Part shown: positions 1 to 7,921 of the stretch, piece after piece
Layout: each line of letters opens with the position of its first letter
How positions within the stretch are numbered: position 1 is the first letter of the stretch
Assembly (NCBI GenBank): GCA_027488375.1
Contig: JAIYBW010000005.1
Coordinates: 272,297 to 336,296 of the forward strand
Direction of reading: 5' to 3'
DNA length: 64,000 nt
Origin: Pseudomonadota bacterium
Lineage (GTDB): Bacteria > Bdellovibrionota > Bacteriovoracia > Bacteriovoracales > Bacteriovoracaceae
Position numbers and translations under genes: made by a program
Notes under the pieces: generated by a model
Told to the model about the DNA's origin: nothing
The model's database searches: none
The model's input: only the letters and a program-made list of their open reading frames with translations

Positions 1-200
1 GTGCTAAGGCCCCACAAGCTGCTGGTGTCATTCACTCTGATTTTGAGCGTGGATTTATCAAAGCAGAAATTTATCACTGCAATGATCTCTTCAACCTTGG
101 TTCAGAATCAAAAGTTAAAGAAGCCGGAAAATTCCGGATGGAAGGTAAAGAATACGAAGTGAAAGATGGCGATGTCATTCACTTTAAATTCAACGTTTAG
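1..200 (+). CDS. ychF: YchF/OLA1 family ATPase, C-terminal end (partial)
   Basis: Only the last 65 codons are in the window, read from base 3; the start lies upstream. The fragment covers the TGS domain that ends YchF/Obg-like ATPases, with the family-typical stretches [30 protein letters not shown] and the terminal [11 protein letters not shown]. In other bacteria YchF is a ribosome-associated P-loop ATPase linked to translation and stress control. Its stop is two bases from the stop of the convergent transglycosylase gene, leaving no room for a separate terminator. Family assignment is firm although the nucleotide-binding domain is not visible. Confidence 0.93.
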   Translation, partial: AKAPQAAGVIHSDFERGFIKAEIYHCNDLFNLGSESKVKEAGKFRMEGKEYEVKDGDVIHFKFNV

Positions 201-202
201 GC

Positions 203-2290
203 CTACTGCTTAAAACCTAATTTTACATTGTAGATAACATTGTGATCTGAGGGATCAGAGAGGTCTCTGTTTCCCTCAAGTAACTTGTAGAAAAAGATAT
301 TTCTGAAAATGAGTTTCACATAATTTCGAGTTTCTAAAAATGGAATAGATTCTATATTCCTTAAGATGCTTTCATCTGAATCAAAGAGTGTCCCTTTCCA
401 TCGATCAACTCGGCCCTCTCCCGCATTATAAGCCGCTAAAACATAGACTAAGTTTTCATCATAGCGCTTCATGAGGCCTTTAAAATAACTCGTTCCAATT
501 TCCATGTTAGTCTGAGGAGTGACAAGATGTTTATCTTTGGCCCCGCGACGAATTCTTTTAGCTGTCATGGGCATAATTTGCATCAGGCCACGGGCACCAA
601 CAGGTGATTTTGCAAGTGGATTAAAGACTGATTCTTGTCTAATTAGAGAAAGGACGACAAGAGGGTCTAAATTATGGCGCTTAACGATGGGCTTAAGCTC
701 TTTTAAGTAAGGATCTGGGTAGAGGACTTCAAGTAAAGATCTATTGAAGCGGATTTCTTTTTTATCCAAAGCTTCATAAAGATATTTAAAGGTAGGTAAA
801 AAGTTTTTCGAATCAATCATTATTTTCGCATTAAGCAGATGAAGCTCAGACTTGACCGATGCTTGCTTCTCCGTTGGTTGATTCACAACAAAATGAGGAA
901 TGCTATGAAGTCGTAATCTCTTAATTTCAAGTCGCATAATCCGCTGAGAATCGATGGAAGCCCACGCTTTGAGGCGAATTAGTGATGAGGTAAAATCGGC
1001 ATCTAATATTTGAGGATCTAAATGATAGGTTTCTTGATCTAAACTGATGCTTTGTTGGTAAAAATTCACAAGAGGTGATTGCGGTTTTAAAACCTGTATT
1101 TTTTTGACGGACATAATAGCATAAAAACTTAATGGATTATGAGTCACAATATCTTCATAGAAACGAAGAGCTTCTTTTTGATCACCTAATTGCTCAAAAG
1201 TATAGCCTAGCCAGTACTTTAGTCTTGGGTCAATAATTTTGGTCCTGGATGATGTGAGGTCAAATCTTTTTGCTTCTTTGAGAGCCTCTTTGTAGTTATT
1301 CTGACTTATATAAGTCCATAAATAGAAATAGAGAGCATCCTCATGGATCTCTTTATTATTTTTTTTGATGATATATTTAAGAACATCTCTTGAAAGCTCA
1401 TCAAATTTTGCTCGAAAAACCGCCTTAGAAAAATCATTCAATCTTGTAAGGCAAAGACCGATTGGAAGATGATCTTGATTGAGTTCGAGATAGTTTTTTA
1501 AATAACTTAGTTGTTCTTTGACTTTTTCTGGATCTGAATTTAAATCTAATGACTTATAACTTTGCTCAATTAGTTTTCCAAACTCACCATAAAAAACGTT
1601 TTTATTCTGGACGAGGTTATAACCTTTTTCCTGGATAAGTTTCGTAATCTCTTCGTTGATAACTAAATCTTTAAGAACTTCTTGATGAGGAACGATTTCA
1701 TGTTGAACACTGTAAGTTGTTATATCTTGAGATAGTTTTTTTAGAACATCAGGGTTGTCTGTTTGTGCCTGGATAAACTTCGCGAAATGTTTCTTATTTT
1801 TTTTAGTTAAGAAGTATTTCAAATTTTCTTCTATAAAAAGAGTGGCATCGTCTGAGATTTTTTTATTTGTCTCAATATCTTTTGTGATGAACTCTAATGA
1901 TTTTTCTCGACAATAGTTTCCTGCAATTCGGTCTAGAATTTTTTCTAGTGGGTAGAGTTGGTTCTGATGAGTAAATTGTTTGCAGTATGGGATGAGATCT
2001 TGGGATCTCTTAATTCTTGAAATTTGGAAAATTGATTTTATCCAAGGATGAAATGGTTGAAAATTTTTCGAGACTTCAATTTCTTTTTTGAGCTTTTCAA
2101 CAAAGTCAGTTTTTATTTCATTACGTCCAATCATTCCAAGGAGCTTGGCAATTTTTTCAGCAATGATAATATCAATTTTTTGAGGCTTGAGGGCATCGAT
2201 AGGCGTTACTCCTGGCTTGGCTTTTTGTGGGGAGTTTGGCCAGGCAACAGTTGTAATCAAAAGGGAAATTAATATGAAATATTTTTTCAT
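203..2290 (-). CDS. slt: Soluble lytic murein transglycosylase with TPR-like superhelix
   Basis: A 695-residue exported enzyme predicted to cleave the MurNAc-GlcNAc bond of peptidoglycan, leaving 1,6-anhydromuramoyl ends in the periplasm. A signal peptide occupies about residues 1-20. Residues 60-500 are helical and repeat-rich, as in the Slt70 superhelix, with a TPR-like unit near KYWLGYTFEQLGDQKEALRF. The GH23 domain lies at about 535-680: SLIRQESVFNP carries the catalytic Glu at 553, followed by GARGLMQIMP and LAAYNAGEGRV. Length matches Slt70-type enzymes. A perfect 10-bp inverted repeat lies just upstream of the start, which lacks a good Shine-Dalgarno. The slt symbol is by fold and length; membrane-bound relatives are less likely. 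Confidence 0.9.
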   Translation of the reverse strand: MKKYFILISLLITTVAWPNSPQKAKPGVTPIDALKPQKIDIIIAEKIAKLLGMIGRNEIKTDFVEKLKKEIEVSKNFQPFHPWIKSIFQISRIKRSQDLIPYCKQFTHQNQLYPLEKILDRIAGNYCREKSLEFITKDIETNKKISDDATLFIEENLKYFLTKKNKKHFAKFIQAQTDNPDVLKKLSQDITTYSVQHEIVPHQEVLKDLVINEEITKLIQEKGYNLVQNKNVFYGEFGKLIEQSYKSLDLNSDPEKVKEQLSYLKNYLELNQDHLPIGLCLTRLNDFSKAVFRAKFDELSRDVLKYIIKKNNKEIHEDALYFYLWTYISQNNYKEALKEAKRFDLTSSRTKIIDPRLKYWLGYTFEQLGDQKEALRFYEDIVTHNPLSFYAIMSVKKIQVLKPQSPLVNFYQQSISLDQETYHLDPQILDADFTSSLIRLKAWASIDSQRIMRLEIKRLRLHSIPHFVVNQPTEKQASVKSELHLLNAKIMIDSKNFLPTFKYLYEALDKKEIRFNRSLLEVLYPDPYLKELKPIVKRHNLDPLVVLSLIRQESVFNPLAKSPVGARGLMQIMPMTAKRIRRGAKDKHLVTPQTNMEIGTSYFKGLMKRYDENLVYVLAAYNAGEGRVDRWKGTLFDSDESILRNIESIPFLETRNYVKLIFRNIFFYKLLEGNRDLSDPSDHNVIYNVKLGFKQ

Positions 2291-2300
2291 GATCTCAATT

Positions 2301-2325
2301 TTTAGTTTCCTTCATGGAAACTAAA
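2301..2325 (-). repeat. 10-bp inverted repeat upstream of slt
   Basis: Arms TTTAGTTTCC (2301-2310) and GGAAACTAAA (2316-2325) are perfect complements around a 5-base loop. The hairpin ends 11 bases before the slt start codon and lies after the stop of the upstream minus-strand gene. No T-tract follows on the minus strand, so it looks like a leader or mRNA-processing hairpin, not a terminator. Function unknown. Confidence 0.5.
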
Positions 2326-2362
2326 GAAGATTATACCAAATTTTTAAGATCATTTCGAAAAA

Positions 2363-2920
2363 TTAGGGACTATTTTTATAACGCGATTTAATTTCAATTA
2401 GCCGACGGGATATCTCGCTCAATACTGGCTTTTTATCGTCTGGGACTACGGGAGTCAGATTTTCGATGTAGGTGGAAATTTCATCTAAGTACATAAAGTC
2501 ATTTTCTTGATTATAAGTCAGTGTCTCAAGGAAAAGAGTAACTTCCTCTGCAACGTCATGGAAATGATCTCCACTTCTAAAAGTGAGTGGGGTTATGGGT
2601 TCACCCTGACGAATTTTTGAGAGATGCATCTTAAGTTTATGCATGGGCCCTGCAATGCGGTGAGTGAAAAAGATAAAGATGATAAACACTAAGATAATAA
2701 CAAAAATCTGGATCATCCCCATGTAAAGAATCAGGTCAGACTGGGCTAATTTCATGTTGGCAGCAATTTCTGGATAACGGGAGCCAATTTCATTCAAAAA
2801 ATCAATCAAGATGATGGGATAGATCACTGATGAAATGATAATAAATGAGCAAACAATCAAACTAAAAGTGATCTGAAAAGAAGGGTTAATGATGTAAACA
2901 GCACGTTTATAAAAAGCCAA
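2363..2920 (-). CDS. Membrane protein with HAMP-like linker, no output domain
   Basis: Short inner-membrane protein with two transmembrane segments (first about residues 15-45, second about 80-105) flanking a small periplasmic region. The second segment runs into a HAMP-like helix with the signature HRIAGPMHKLKMHLSKIRQGE-type start and a following GDHF...AEEV stretch. No kinase, methyl-accepting or cyclase domain follows, and the protein ends about 80 residues after the HAMP-like region. The start is uncertain: a TTG at 2938 opens the frame, but TTG at 2920 has TAGGA 8 bases upstream and was preferred. It may act as a partner of another signalling protein; no function is assigned. Confidence 0.7.
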   Translation of the reverse strand: MAFYKRAVYIINPSFQITFSLIVCSFIIISSVIYPIILIDFLNEIGSRYPEIAANMKLAQSDLILYMGMIQIFVIILVFIIFIFFTHRIAGPMHKLKMHLSKIRQGEPITPLTFRSGDHFHDVAEEVTLFLETLTYNQENDFMYLDEISTYIENLTPVVPDDKKPVLSEISRRLIEIKSRYKNSP

Positions 2921-3035
2921 AGCTTTATTCCTATTCAAGTTTATTCAACAATCATAAAATGAACTTGAGATTTCAGCTAGTCAGAAATGATAAATGAAAT
3001 GGCTTACCAACATAATCAGGTTTATGGAGATGAAG

Positions 3036-4211
3036 ATGATAGATGAAATAAAGAAAAGATTAAGTCAGATAACAAACCCTGTATCAGGTAAAAGTTTTGA
3101 AGTTGAGCAACGTTGGCAACATATTTCCATGCAAGAAGATAAGCTCGTCCTTGAATACAATCGTGATGGAATCTCTCCTACAGAGAAAAGATTGGTTGAA
3201 CAAGAGATCATTAAAACATTAAGTGATCTTGTTGGTGTAGATAACATCATGGTTAAGACAGTCTCAAGTCAGTCCCAAGATGTTTTTAAGGCCCTCGATA
3301 AGGTGACTCCAGCTCCATCATCAACTAAGGAAGCTTCAGCTCCTGCTCAACTAAAAGTAGGGCATGGAACGATTGATAAGAAGAAACCAGTTCCCGGAGT
3401 CGGAAAAATTATTGCTATCGGATCAGGTAAAGGAGGAGTTGGTAAATCCACATTTACATCAAATCTTGCCCTTACTCTTGCTCAGCAAGGTCATAAGGTT
3501 GGCGTGATTGATGCTGATATCTACGGGCCATCTCTTCCTATGATTTTTGGAAAACGAAATGAAAAACCACGTTCTAACTCAGAGAAAAAGATAATTCCTA
3601 TTGAAGCCTATGGAATCAAATTTATGAGCTTTGGATTCTTTATCAATGAAGAAGATCCAGTCATTTGGCGTGGTCCTATGCTTGGGGGAGTCCTAAATCA
3701 GTTTCTTTTTGATGTGGACTGGAACGGACTCGACTATCTCCTTATTGATCTTCCTCCTGGCACAGGGGATATTCAGCTTTCTATGATCCAAAATGCACAA
3801 GTTGATGGCGCTATTATTATTTCAACCCCACAAGATATTGCCCTTTTAGATGCAAAGAAGGGAGCCGAGATGTTTAAAAAACTCAATTTGCCAATTATTG
3901 GTATGGTTGAAAATATGAGTTCATTTGTTTGTGGTGATTGTGGAAAAGAGCATTTTATATTTGGTCACGGTGGAGTTCATAAAGCTGTTGAGCAATTAGA
4001 AATTCCTTTCCTTGGTAAAATACCTCTAGAAATGGAACTCAGAACTGGATCAGATCAAGGTGTTCCTTATATGACTCAGGAATCTCTTAAGGACAGAGCA
4101 GTTTGGAGTTCATTTTTAGAAATTGGGAAAAAGGTTGATGATTTTTTTAATCCCACAGTAGATAAACCTAAAGCGGGTTTATTTTCAAAAATATTAGGAT
4201 TAAATAAATAA
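3036..4211 (+). CDS. apbC: Mrp/ApbC family P-loop iron-sulfur carrier with N-terminal MIP18-like domain
   Basis: A 391-residue cytoplasmic Mrp/NBP35-type ATPase that in other bacteria carries and transfers Fe-S clusters. Residues 1-85 form a MIP18/DUF59-like domain and a Pro/Ala-rich linker follows. The deviant Walker A GKGGVGKST and the following VIDADIYGPSLP are textbook for the family. The FVCGDCGKEH segment supplies the CxxC pair expected to bridge a 4Fe-4S cluster in a dimer. The frame is open from 2994, but ATG 3036 is preceded by GGAG at 6 bases spacing and begins the conserved domain. Its TAA overlaps the ATG of the next gene (TAATG), so the two are probably translationally coupled. 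Confidence 0.93.
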   Translation: MIDEIKKRLSQITNPVSGKSFEVEQRWQHISMQEDKLVLEYNRDGISPTEKRLVEQEIIKTLSDLVGVDNIMVKTVSSQSQDVFKALDKVTPAPSSTKEASAPAQLKVGHGTIDKKKPVPGVGKIIAIGSGKGGVGKSTFTSNLALTLAQQGHKVGVIDADIYGPSLPMIFGKRNEKPRSNSEKKIIPIEAYGIKFMSFGFFINEEDPVIWRGPMLGGVLNQFLFDVDWNGLDYLLIDLPPGTGDIQLSMIQNAQVDGAIIISTPQDIALLDAKKGAEMFKKLNLPIIGMVENMSSFVCGDCGKEHFIFGHGGVHKAVEQLEIPFLGKIPLEMELRTGSDQGVPYMTQESLKDRAVWSSFLEIGKKVDDFFNPTVDKPKAGLFSKILGLNK

Positions 4212-4780
4212 TGGACGCTGAACTTAAAATATTAGGGATCATAGAAGAGCAATTAGCTGTTCAGTTCACTGGTAAAATTAATATTTTAGCCTCATTTAAT
4301 CGTCAGTATTTAGGACATATCTTATTTAAAAATGGCGAAATCTTTGAAGTTCTTTTCAATGGCCACAAAAGTTTAAAAGCCTTTTATCAGCTTATTATTC
4401 AAGAGTATTCGTTACAGTCTTTTTACTATGTGGTTGAGCCTGAGGTCGTTGAAGAAAATCAGCGCCAAATTCACTATCCTTATGCGGTCATAAAAAACAA
4501 GATGACGGATGTGATTAAGCAATATCAAGAAGCCTCGAAATATCGACCACCTGAGAATGTTAAGATTTTAATAGAAAGCAGTTTTTTACACGAAAAACAT
4601 GAAGTCACACCGCAAGAGTATGAAGTTTTAGAGGTCATGACTGAGTGGAGTAAGCCTTTTGACATCTATCAGCATTGTGATTTGCTCGACCATGAAGTCA
4701 CTTGGGCCCTAGTAAGTTTGCGGAAAAAAAAGGCTTTAAAGATTTTGGCCCAAAAAAACAATGCCGATGACAGTCTCTAA
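4211..4780 (+). CDS. PATAN/DUF4388-like protein coupled to apbC
   Basis: A 189-residue soluble protein. Residues 15-60 (FTGKINILASFNRQYLGHIL, then FKNGEIFEVLFNG) have the strand-turn pattern of PATAN/DUF4388 modules, which are common in deltaproteobacterial regulators. The C-terminal third (about 130-180) looks like a small winged-helix-type unit and ends in a basic segment. There is no signal peptide. Its start codon overlaps the apbC stop by one base, so it is co-expressed with the Fe-S carrier. Whether it takes part in Fe-S transfer or in gliding/regulatory signalling as other DUF4388 proteins do cannot be told from sequence. Confidence 0.7.
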   Translation: MDAELKILGIIEEQLAVQFTGKINILASFNRQYLGHILFKNGEIFEVLFNGHKSLKAFYQLIIQEYSLQSFYYVVEPEVVEENQRQIHYPYAVIKNKMTDVIKQYQEASKYRPPENVKILIESSFLHEKHEVTPQEYEVLEVMTEWSKPFDIYQHCDLLDHEVTWALVSLRKKKALKILAQKNNADDSL

Positions 4781-4817
4781 AAAAAAGGTAAAATAGCTCA
4801 AAAAATTAGAGGTGTTT

Positions 4818-5009
4818 ATGAAATCACAAAAACAAAATCAGGGTGAACTTAAAGAAATTAAAGTTAAAATTGAAAAAGATGTTGCTGAAGATTTTGAAAA
4901 AATGGTCAAGAATACTAATATCTCCCTAGATGATTTAGTTGTTATCGCGATGAAGAGATTTCGTTCATCTCATGCAGATTACCTTAAGCAAGTTCCAGTT
5001 ACTGAATAA
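4818..5009 (+). CDS. Small ribbon-helix-helix-like protein
   Basis: A 63-residue protein. After a polar N-terminus, residues 14-52 show the strand-helix-helix layout of Arc/CopG/MetJ-type DNA-binding proteins: IKVKIEKDVAEDFEKM as strand plus first helix and ISLDDLVVIAMKRF as second helix. AGAGG five bases before ATG 4818 sets the start; an in-frame GTG two codons earlier is less favoured. A strong rho-independent terminator follows directly. No antitoxin partner gene is adjacent. DNA binding is inferred from pattern only; it could equally be a small dimerising protein. Confidence 0.6.
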   Translation: MKSQKQNQGELKEIKVKIEKDVAEDFEKMVKNTNISLDDLVVIAMKRFRSSHADYLKQVPVTE

Positions 5010-5013
5010 ATTG

Positions 5014-5043
5014 AAAAGGCTCCTTTGGGAGCCTTTTTTTTTT
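5014..5043 (+). terminator. Rho-independent terminator
   Basis: Stem AAAGGCTCC/GGAGCCTTT with a TTTG loop followed by an unbroken run of T. It closes the apbC/DUF4388/RHH transcription unit and insulates the downstream sigma-54 promoter. Confidence 0.9.
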
Positions 5044-5067
5044 GACACTTTTCTAAAAGCGAGTGTC
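5044..5067. promoter_or_regulatory. Inverted repeat, candidate enhancer for the sigma-54 promoter
   Basis: GACACT (5044-5049) and AGTGTC (5062-5067) are perfect inverted arms around 12 bases, with an inner CTTTT/AAAAG symmetry. It lies about 110 bases upstream of the predicted sigma-54 start site, a usual distance for a bacterial enhancer-binding protein. The assignment is inference from position and symmetry. Confidence 0.4.
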
Positions 5068-5147
5068 TAAAAAATAAACACCCCTATAAATTTTTGTCAT
5101 TTGATTGATCACTTCCACACGAAATTCATCATTTAGTGCCTAAATTC

Positions 5148-5164
5148 TTGGCATTCCCCTTGCT
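5148..5164 (+). promoter_or_regulatory. Sigma-54 (-24/-12) promoter
   Basis: TTGGCATTCCCCTTGCT matches the RpoN consensus (TGGCA, six bases, TTGCT) with the GG and GC elements exactly 11 bases apart. Transcription would start near 5175, leaving a leader of about 22 bases containing AAGGGG six bases before ATG 5197. Very good fit by eye. Confidence 0.85.
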
Positions 5165-5196
5165 TTATTCAAGTGAAAACGTACAAGGGGCAATTT

Positions 5197-6096
5197 ATGA
5201 AATCAGGCAAAAACTCCAAAAAAGTTTTAACAACTTTGGCGATGGGCTTTTTTGCTATGATCGGAACCTACAATGCCGTTGTGATTAATTCAGATTCAAT
5301 CATAGATGGGAACCAAGTTCAGTTCGCTAAACGAATTGATGAGCTTTATGGAGTTGTGGTCTCAAAACGTGAGGTTGCGGCTTCCTTAAATTGGCAAAAA
5401 GTTTCTGTTAAGCAAGCAGCAGTTTACCGACAATTTAAGAATGAAATGGCTTCACCACAAGTTTCTCCGGATGCTGGTAATCAAGCTGATGCTCCTCAAG
5501 TCGTTTCAGAAGCAGCCGTTCAGGATAGCCTTAATTTAAATCTTACTCAGGTGATGAATCCAAAAAAGTGGCAACAAGGTTTAAAAGATGATCAATTTAG
5601 CGGTAGTTTAAATACTAATAATGGTGTGATTGAAAGTTTAAGCGTTTCCCTCCCTGGTGGTGAAGGTGTATCTGTTTCTTTTTCAGAGATGACGGGAAAT
5701 GTTTTTGAATACGATCTCGGTGGTGAACTTTATAGTGGAATGATGTACCAAGAATCACAAAATTCTTATGTTATCACTTTAACCAATGGTCCCCTAGAAG
5801 GCACAAGACTGACTTTTACTGGCGAGGCTTCGGTTGAGCAAGTTCAACAAAATGAAGAGGCCCAAAGAATGCTGGCCGAAAATTCAGAATCAGAAGCTGG
5901 TCAACAAATACCGCAAGAGCAGCAAGCACCTGAAGCCAATAATAATGGTGAAGTGGCAATGATGGGAGCTCAAGAGCAAGAGCTGAGTTATGATCAACAA
6001 CTTCAGCAACAAGATATTCTGGCCCAAGAGCAAGGTGTACAAATGCAAGATGGTTCAGAAACTCAAGGCTTAATTCCACAAGATCAGCAGACATAA
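5197..6096 (+). CDS. Exported Gln-rich protein under sigma-54 control
   Basis: A 299-residue protein of unrecognised family. Residues 1-30 are basic then hydrophobic (VLTTLAMGFFAMIG), a signal peptide or single membrane anchor. Residues about 110-200 look like a compact beta-rich domain (SGSLNTNNGVIESLSVSLPG, and later EMTGNVFEYDLGGELYSGMM). From about 215 the tail is dominated by Gln and Glu with repeated QQ/EQ and is probably disordered. AAGGGG at 5185-5190 fixes ATG 5197. It is the only gene between a sigma-54 promoter and a strong terminator, so it is a monocistronic member of the RpoN regulon, often flagellar or envelope related. Function unknown. Confidence 0.75.
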   Translation: MKSGKNSKKVLTTLAMGFFAMIGTYNAVVINSDSIIDGNQVQFAKRIDELYGVVVSKREVAASLNWQKVSVKQAAVYRQFKNEMASPQVSPDAGNQADAPQVVSEAAVQDSLNLNLTQVMNPKKWQQGLKDDQFSGSLNTNNGVIESLSVSLPGGEGVSVSFSEMTGNVFEYDLGGELYSGMMYQESQNSYVITLTNGPLEGTRLTFTGEASVEQVQQNEEAQRMLAENSESEAGQQIPQEQQAPEANNNGEVAMMGAQEQELSYDQQLQQQDILAQEQGVQMQDGSETQGLIPQDQQT

Positions 6097-6126
6097 AAAA
6101 AGCCGGCCTAGGGCCGGCTTTTTTAT
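6097..6126. terminator. Bidirectional terminator
   Basis: AGCCGGCC/GGCCGGCT stem (6101-6119) flanked by A-run on the left and T-run on the right, so it works for the plus-strand Gln-rich gene and for etfA on the minus strand. Confidence 0.9.
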
Positions 6127-7088
6127 TACTTACCTAATAATTTTTTAAATTCTTCAGTCAGTATTGGAACGATGGTGAATAGGTCACCAACGATACCATA
6201 ATCTGCTTTAGTGAAAATAGGAGCATCTGGATCAGTGTTGATCGCCACGATAACTTTAGAAGTTCTCATACCGGCCAAATGTTGAATAGCACCAGAAACA
6301 CCGCAAGCAATATAGAGAGAAGGGGCCACTGTTTTACCAGTTTGACCCACCTGCATAGCATGAGGAGCAAAACCAGAATCAACCGCTGCACGACTTGCAC
6401 CTACTGTTGCTCCAATTACATCGGCCATTTCATTGAGAATTTTAAAATTCTCAGCATTCTTCATCGCACGTCCACCCGTTACGATGATATTGGCTTCAGT
6501 TAAATCCACTTTAGCTGAAGCTGCTTTAATAATTTCTTTGATGACAGCTCGAATTTCACCAGCATTAGCGGCTACGTCGGCAGCATTTCCAGCACCAGCG
6601 GCCACTCCTTCAGTCATTCCAAGCGCATTGGGACGAATTGAAACAAAGTGTGGTTTCGGTCCAGTGAGTTCCACTTTTGCTAAGCATTTGCCAGCAAAAA
6701 GAGGACGTGTCCCAGCAAAAGCTCCACCATCCATAGCGAAATTAACAACATCTGAAGCTAGGCCCGCATTGAATTTAGTGGCCAGTCTTGGAAGGAGATC
6801 CTTACCCATAGATGTGGCACCTGCAAAAACATAGTCGTAACTTTTTGTCTTAATGAAATCGGCCAGTGCGTTGGCGTAGCCTTCTGGAGAGTACTTATCA
6901 AGTTGAGCACTTTTTAGTTTGTGAACATTTTGAGCACCACATTTTGCTAAAACAGCAACTTGATCAGCACCAATATCACCAATCACAGCGACATCTGCTG
7001 ATTGGCCAGCTAATTTACCAAGAATTTCGAGAGTCACTGGCTTAACATGACCATCATGAAGCTCAGTAAAAACAAGTACGTTTGCCAT
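6126..7088 (-). CDS. etfA: Electron transfer flavoprotein alpha subunit
   Basis: The 320-residue FAD-binding subunit of ETF, which takes electrons from acyl-CoA dehydrogenases and passes them to the quinone pool. The C-terminal FAD domain is recognisable from IIVTGGRAMKN, GATVGASRAAVDSGF, QVGQTGKTVAPSLYIACG and AINTDPDAPIF. It follows etfB by 20 bases and the acyl-CoA dehydrogenase gene before that, forming a functional cassette. Length is normal for the family. Confidence 0.96.
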   Translation of the reverse strand: MANVLVFTELHDGHVKPVTLEILGKLAGQSADVAVIGDIGADQVAVLAKCGAQNVHKLKSAQLDKYSPEGYANALADFIKTKSYDYVFAGATSMGKDLLPRLATKFNAGLASDVVNFAMDGGAFAGTRPLFAGKCLAKVELTGPKPHFVSIRPNALGMTEGVAAGAGNAADVAANAGEIRAVIKEIIKAASAKVDLTEANIIVTGGRAMKNAENFKILNEMADVIGATVGASRAAVDSGFAPHAMQVGQTGKTVAPSLYIACGVSGAIQHLAGMRTSKVIVAINTDPDAPIFTKADYGIVGDLFTIVPILTEEFKKLLGK

Positions 7089-7108
7089 AATATTTTCCTT
7101 TCAATTTA

Positions 7109-7897
7109 TTAGATAACTTTTGCTTCTGTTCTAAGAAGGCCAACAACTTGGGCCACAACATCTTTTTGTTTGGCTGCATCTGTGGCATCGAATTTCTTTC
7201 CAGCTGGTTTTTCAGGAGGAAGACGAAAGCCAGAATATTTCACACGTCGATCAGCGTCTGAAACACCAACGTCAGAAAGTGAGTAAGTCGCCATTGGTTT
7301 CTTCTTCGCTTTCATAAGACCAGGTAAAGAAGGGTAGCGAGGAGTATTAAGACCTTTATTACAGGCAAGAACAACTGGTGCGTTCACTTCATAAACTTCT
7401 AGAGCTCCACCTTCAACTTCGCGCTTAACTTTAATTGTTGTTCCATTCATTTCAAAACCCACAATAACTGAAACAGAAGGAAGACCCATCATCTCAGCTA
7501 AAATTTGGGGAACTTGAAGACAGTCATCATCAATAGCTTGCTTACCAGCAAGAATGATATCTGGTTTTTTACCAGTCTTTTCAATGGCACCCTTGAGGGC
7601 TTTTGCAATTGAGTAAGAATCTAAATTATCAGCAGCTTCAACGAGAGCAGCTTCATCAGCTCCCATCGCAAGAGCTGGAATCAGGGCTTCTGTGTCTTTT
7701 TTAGAACCCACTCTCACAACTGTAACAGTTGCAGCTGGATTGGCCTGCTTGACGAGTAAGGCTTGTTCAACAGCAAATTCATCATAAGGATTCATAATCC
7801 ATTTGATAGAGGCTGTTTCAATAAAACTACCATCACCTGTAGGAGTGATTTTAGTTTCTGTGTCGGGAACCTGCTTAACACACACAAAAATATTCAT
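7109..7897 (-). CDS. etfB: Electron transfer flavoprotein beta subunit
   Basis: The 262-residue AMP-binding subunit of ETF. It starts MNIFVCVKQVPDTETKI, as usual for the family, and has the signature region ILAGKQAIDDDCLQVPQILAEMMG and the later REVEGGALEVYEV. It sits between the acyl-CoA dehydrogenase and etfA with gaps of 24 and 20 bases, so the three proteins are made together. GGAG lies just upstream of the start. Confidence 0.96.
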   Translation of the reverse strand: MNIFVCVKQVPDTETKITPTGDGSFIETASIKWIMNPYDEFAVEQALLVKQANPAATVTVVRVGSKKDTEALIPALAMGADEAALVEAADNLDSYSIAKALKGAIEKTGKKPDIILAGKQAIDDDCLQVPQILAEMMGLPSVSVIVGFEMNGTTIKVKREVEGGALEVYEVNAPVVLACNKGLNTPRYPSLPGLMKAKKKPMATYSLSDVGVSDADRRVKYSGFRLPPEKPAGKKFDATDAAKQKDVVAQVVGLLRTEAKVI

Positions 7898-7921
7898 AGA
7901 GTCTCCTTTAAAACAAAAAAA

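Noticed and set aside
5816..6094. Minus-strand 92-codon frame opposite the Gln-rich tail
   Set aside because: Caused by the CAA/CAG-rich coding strand; Leu/His-rich antisense without a ribosome-binding site.
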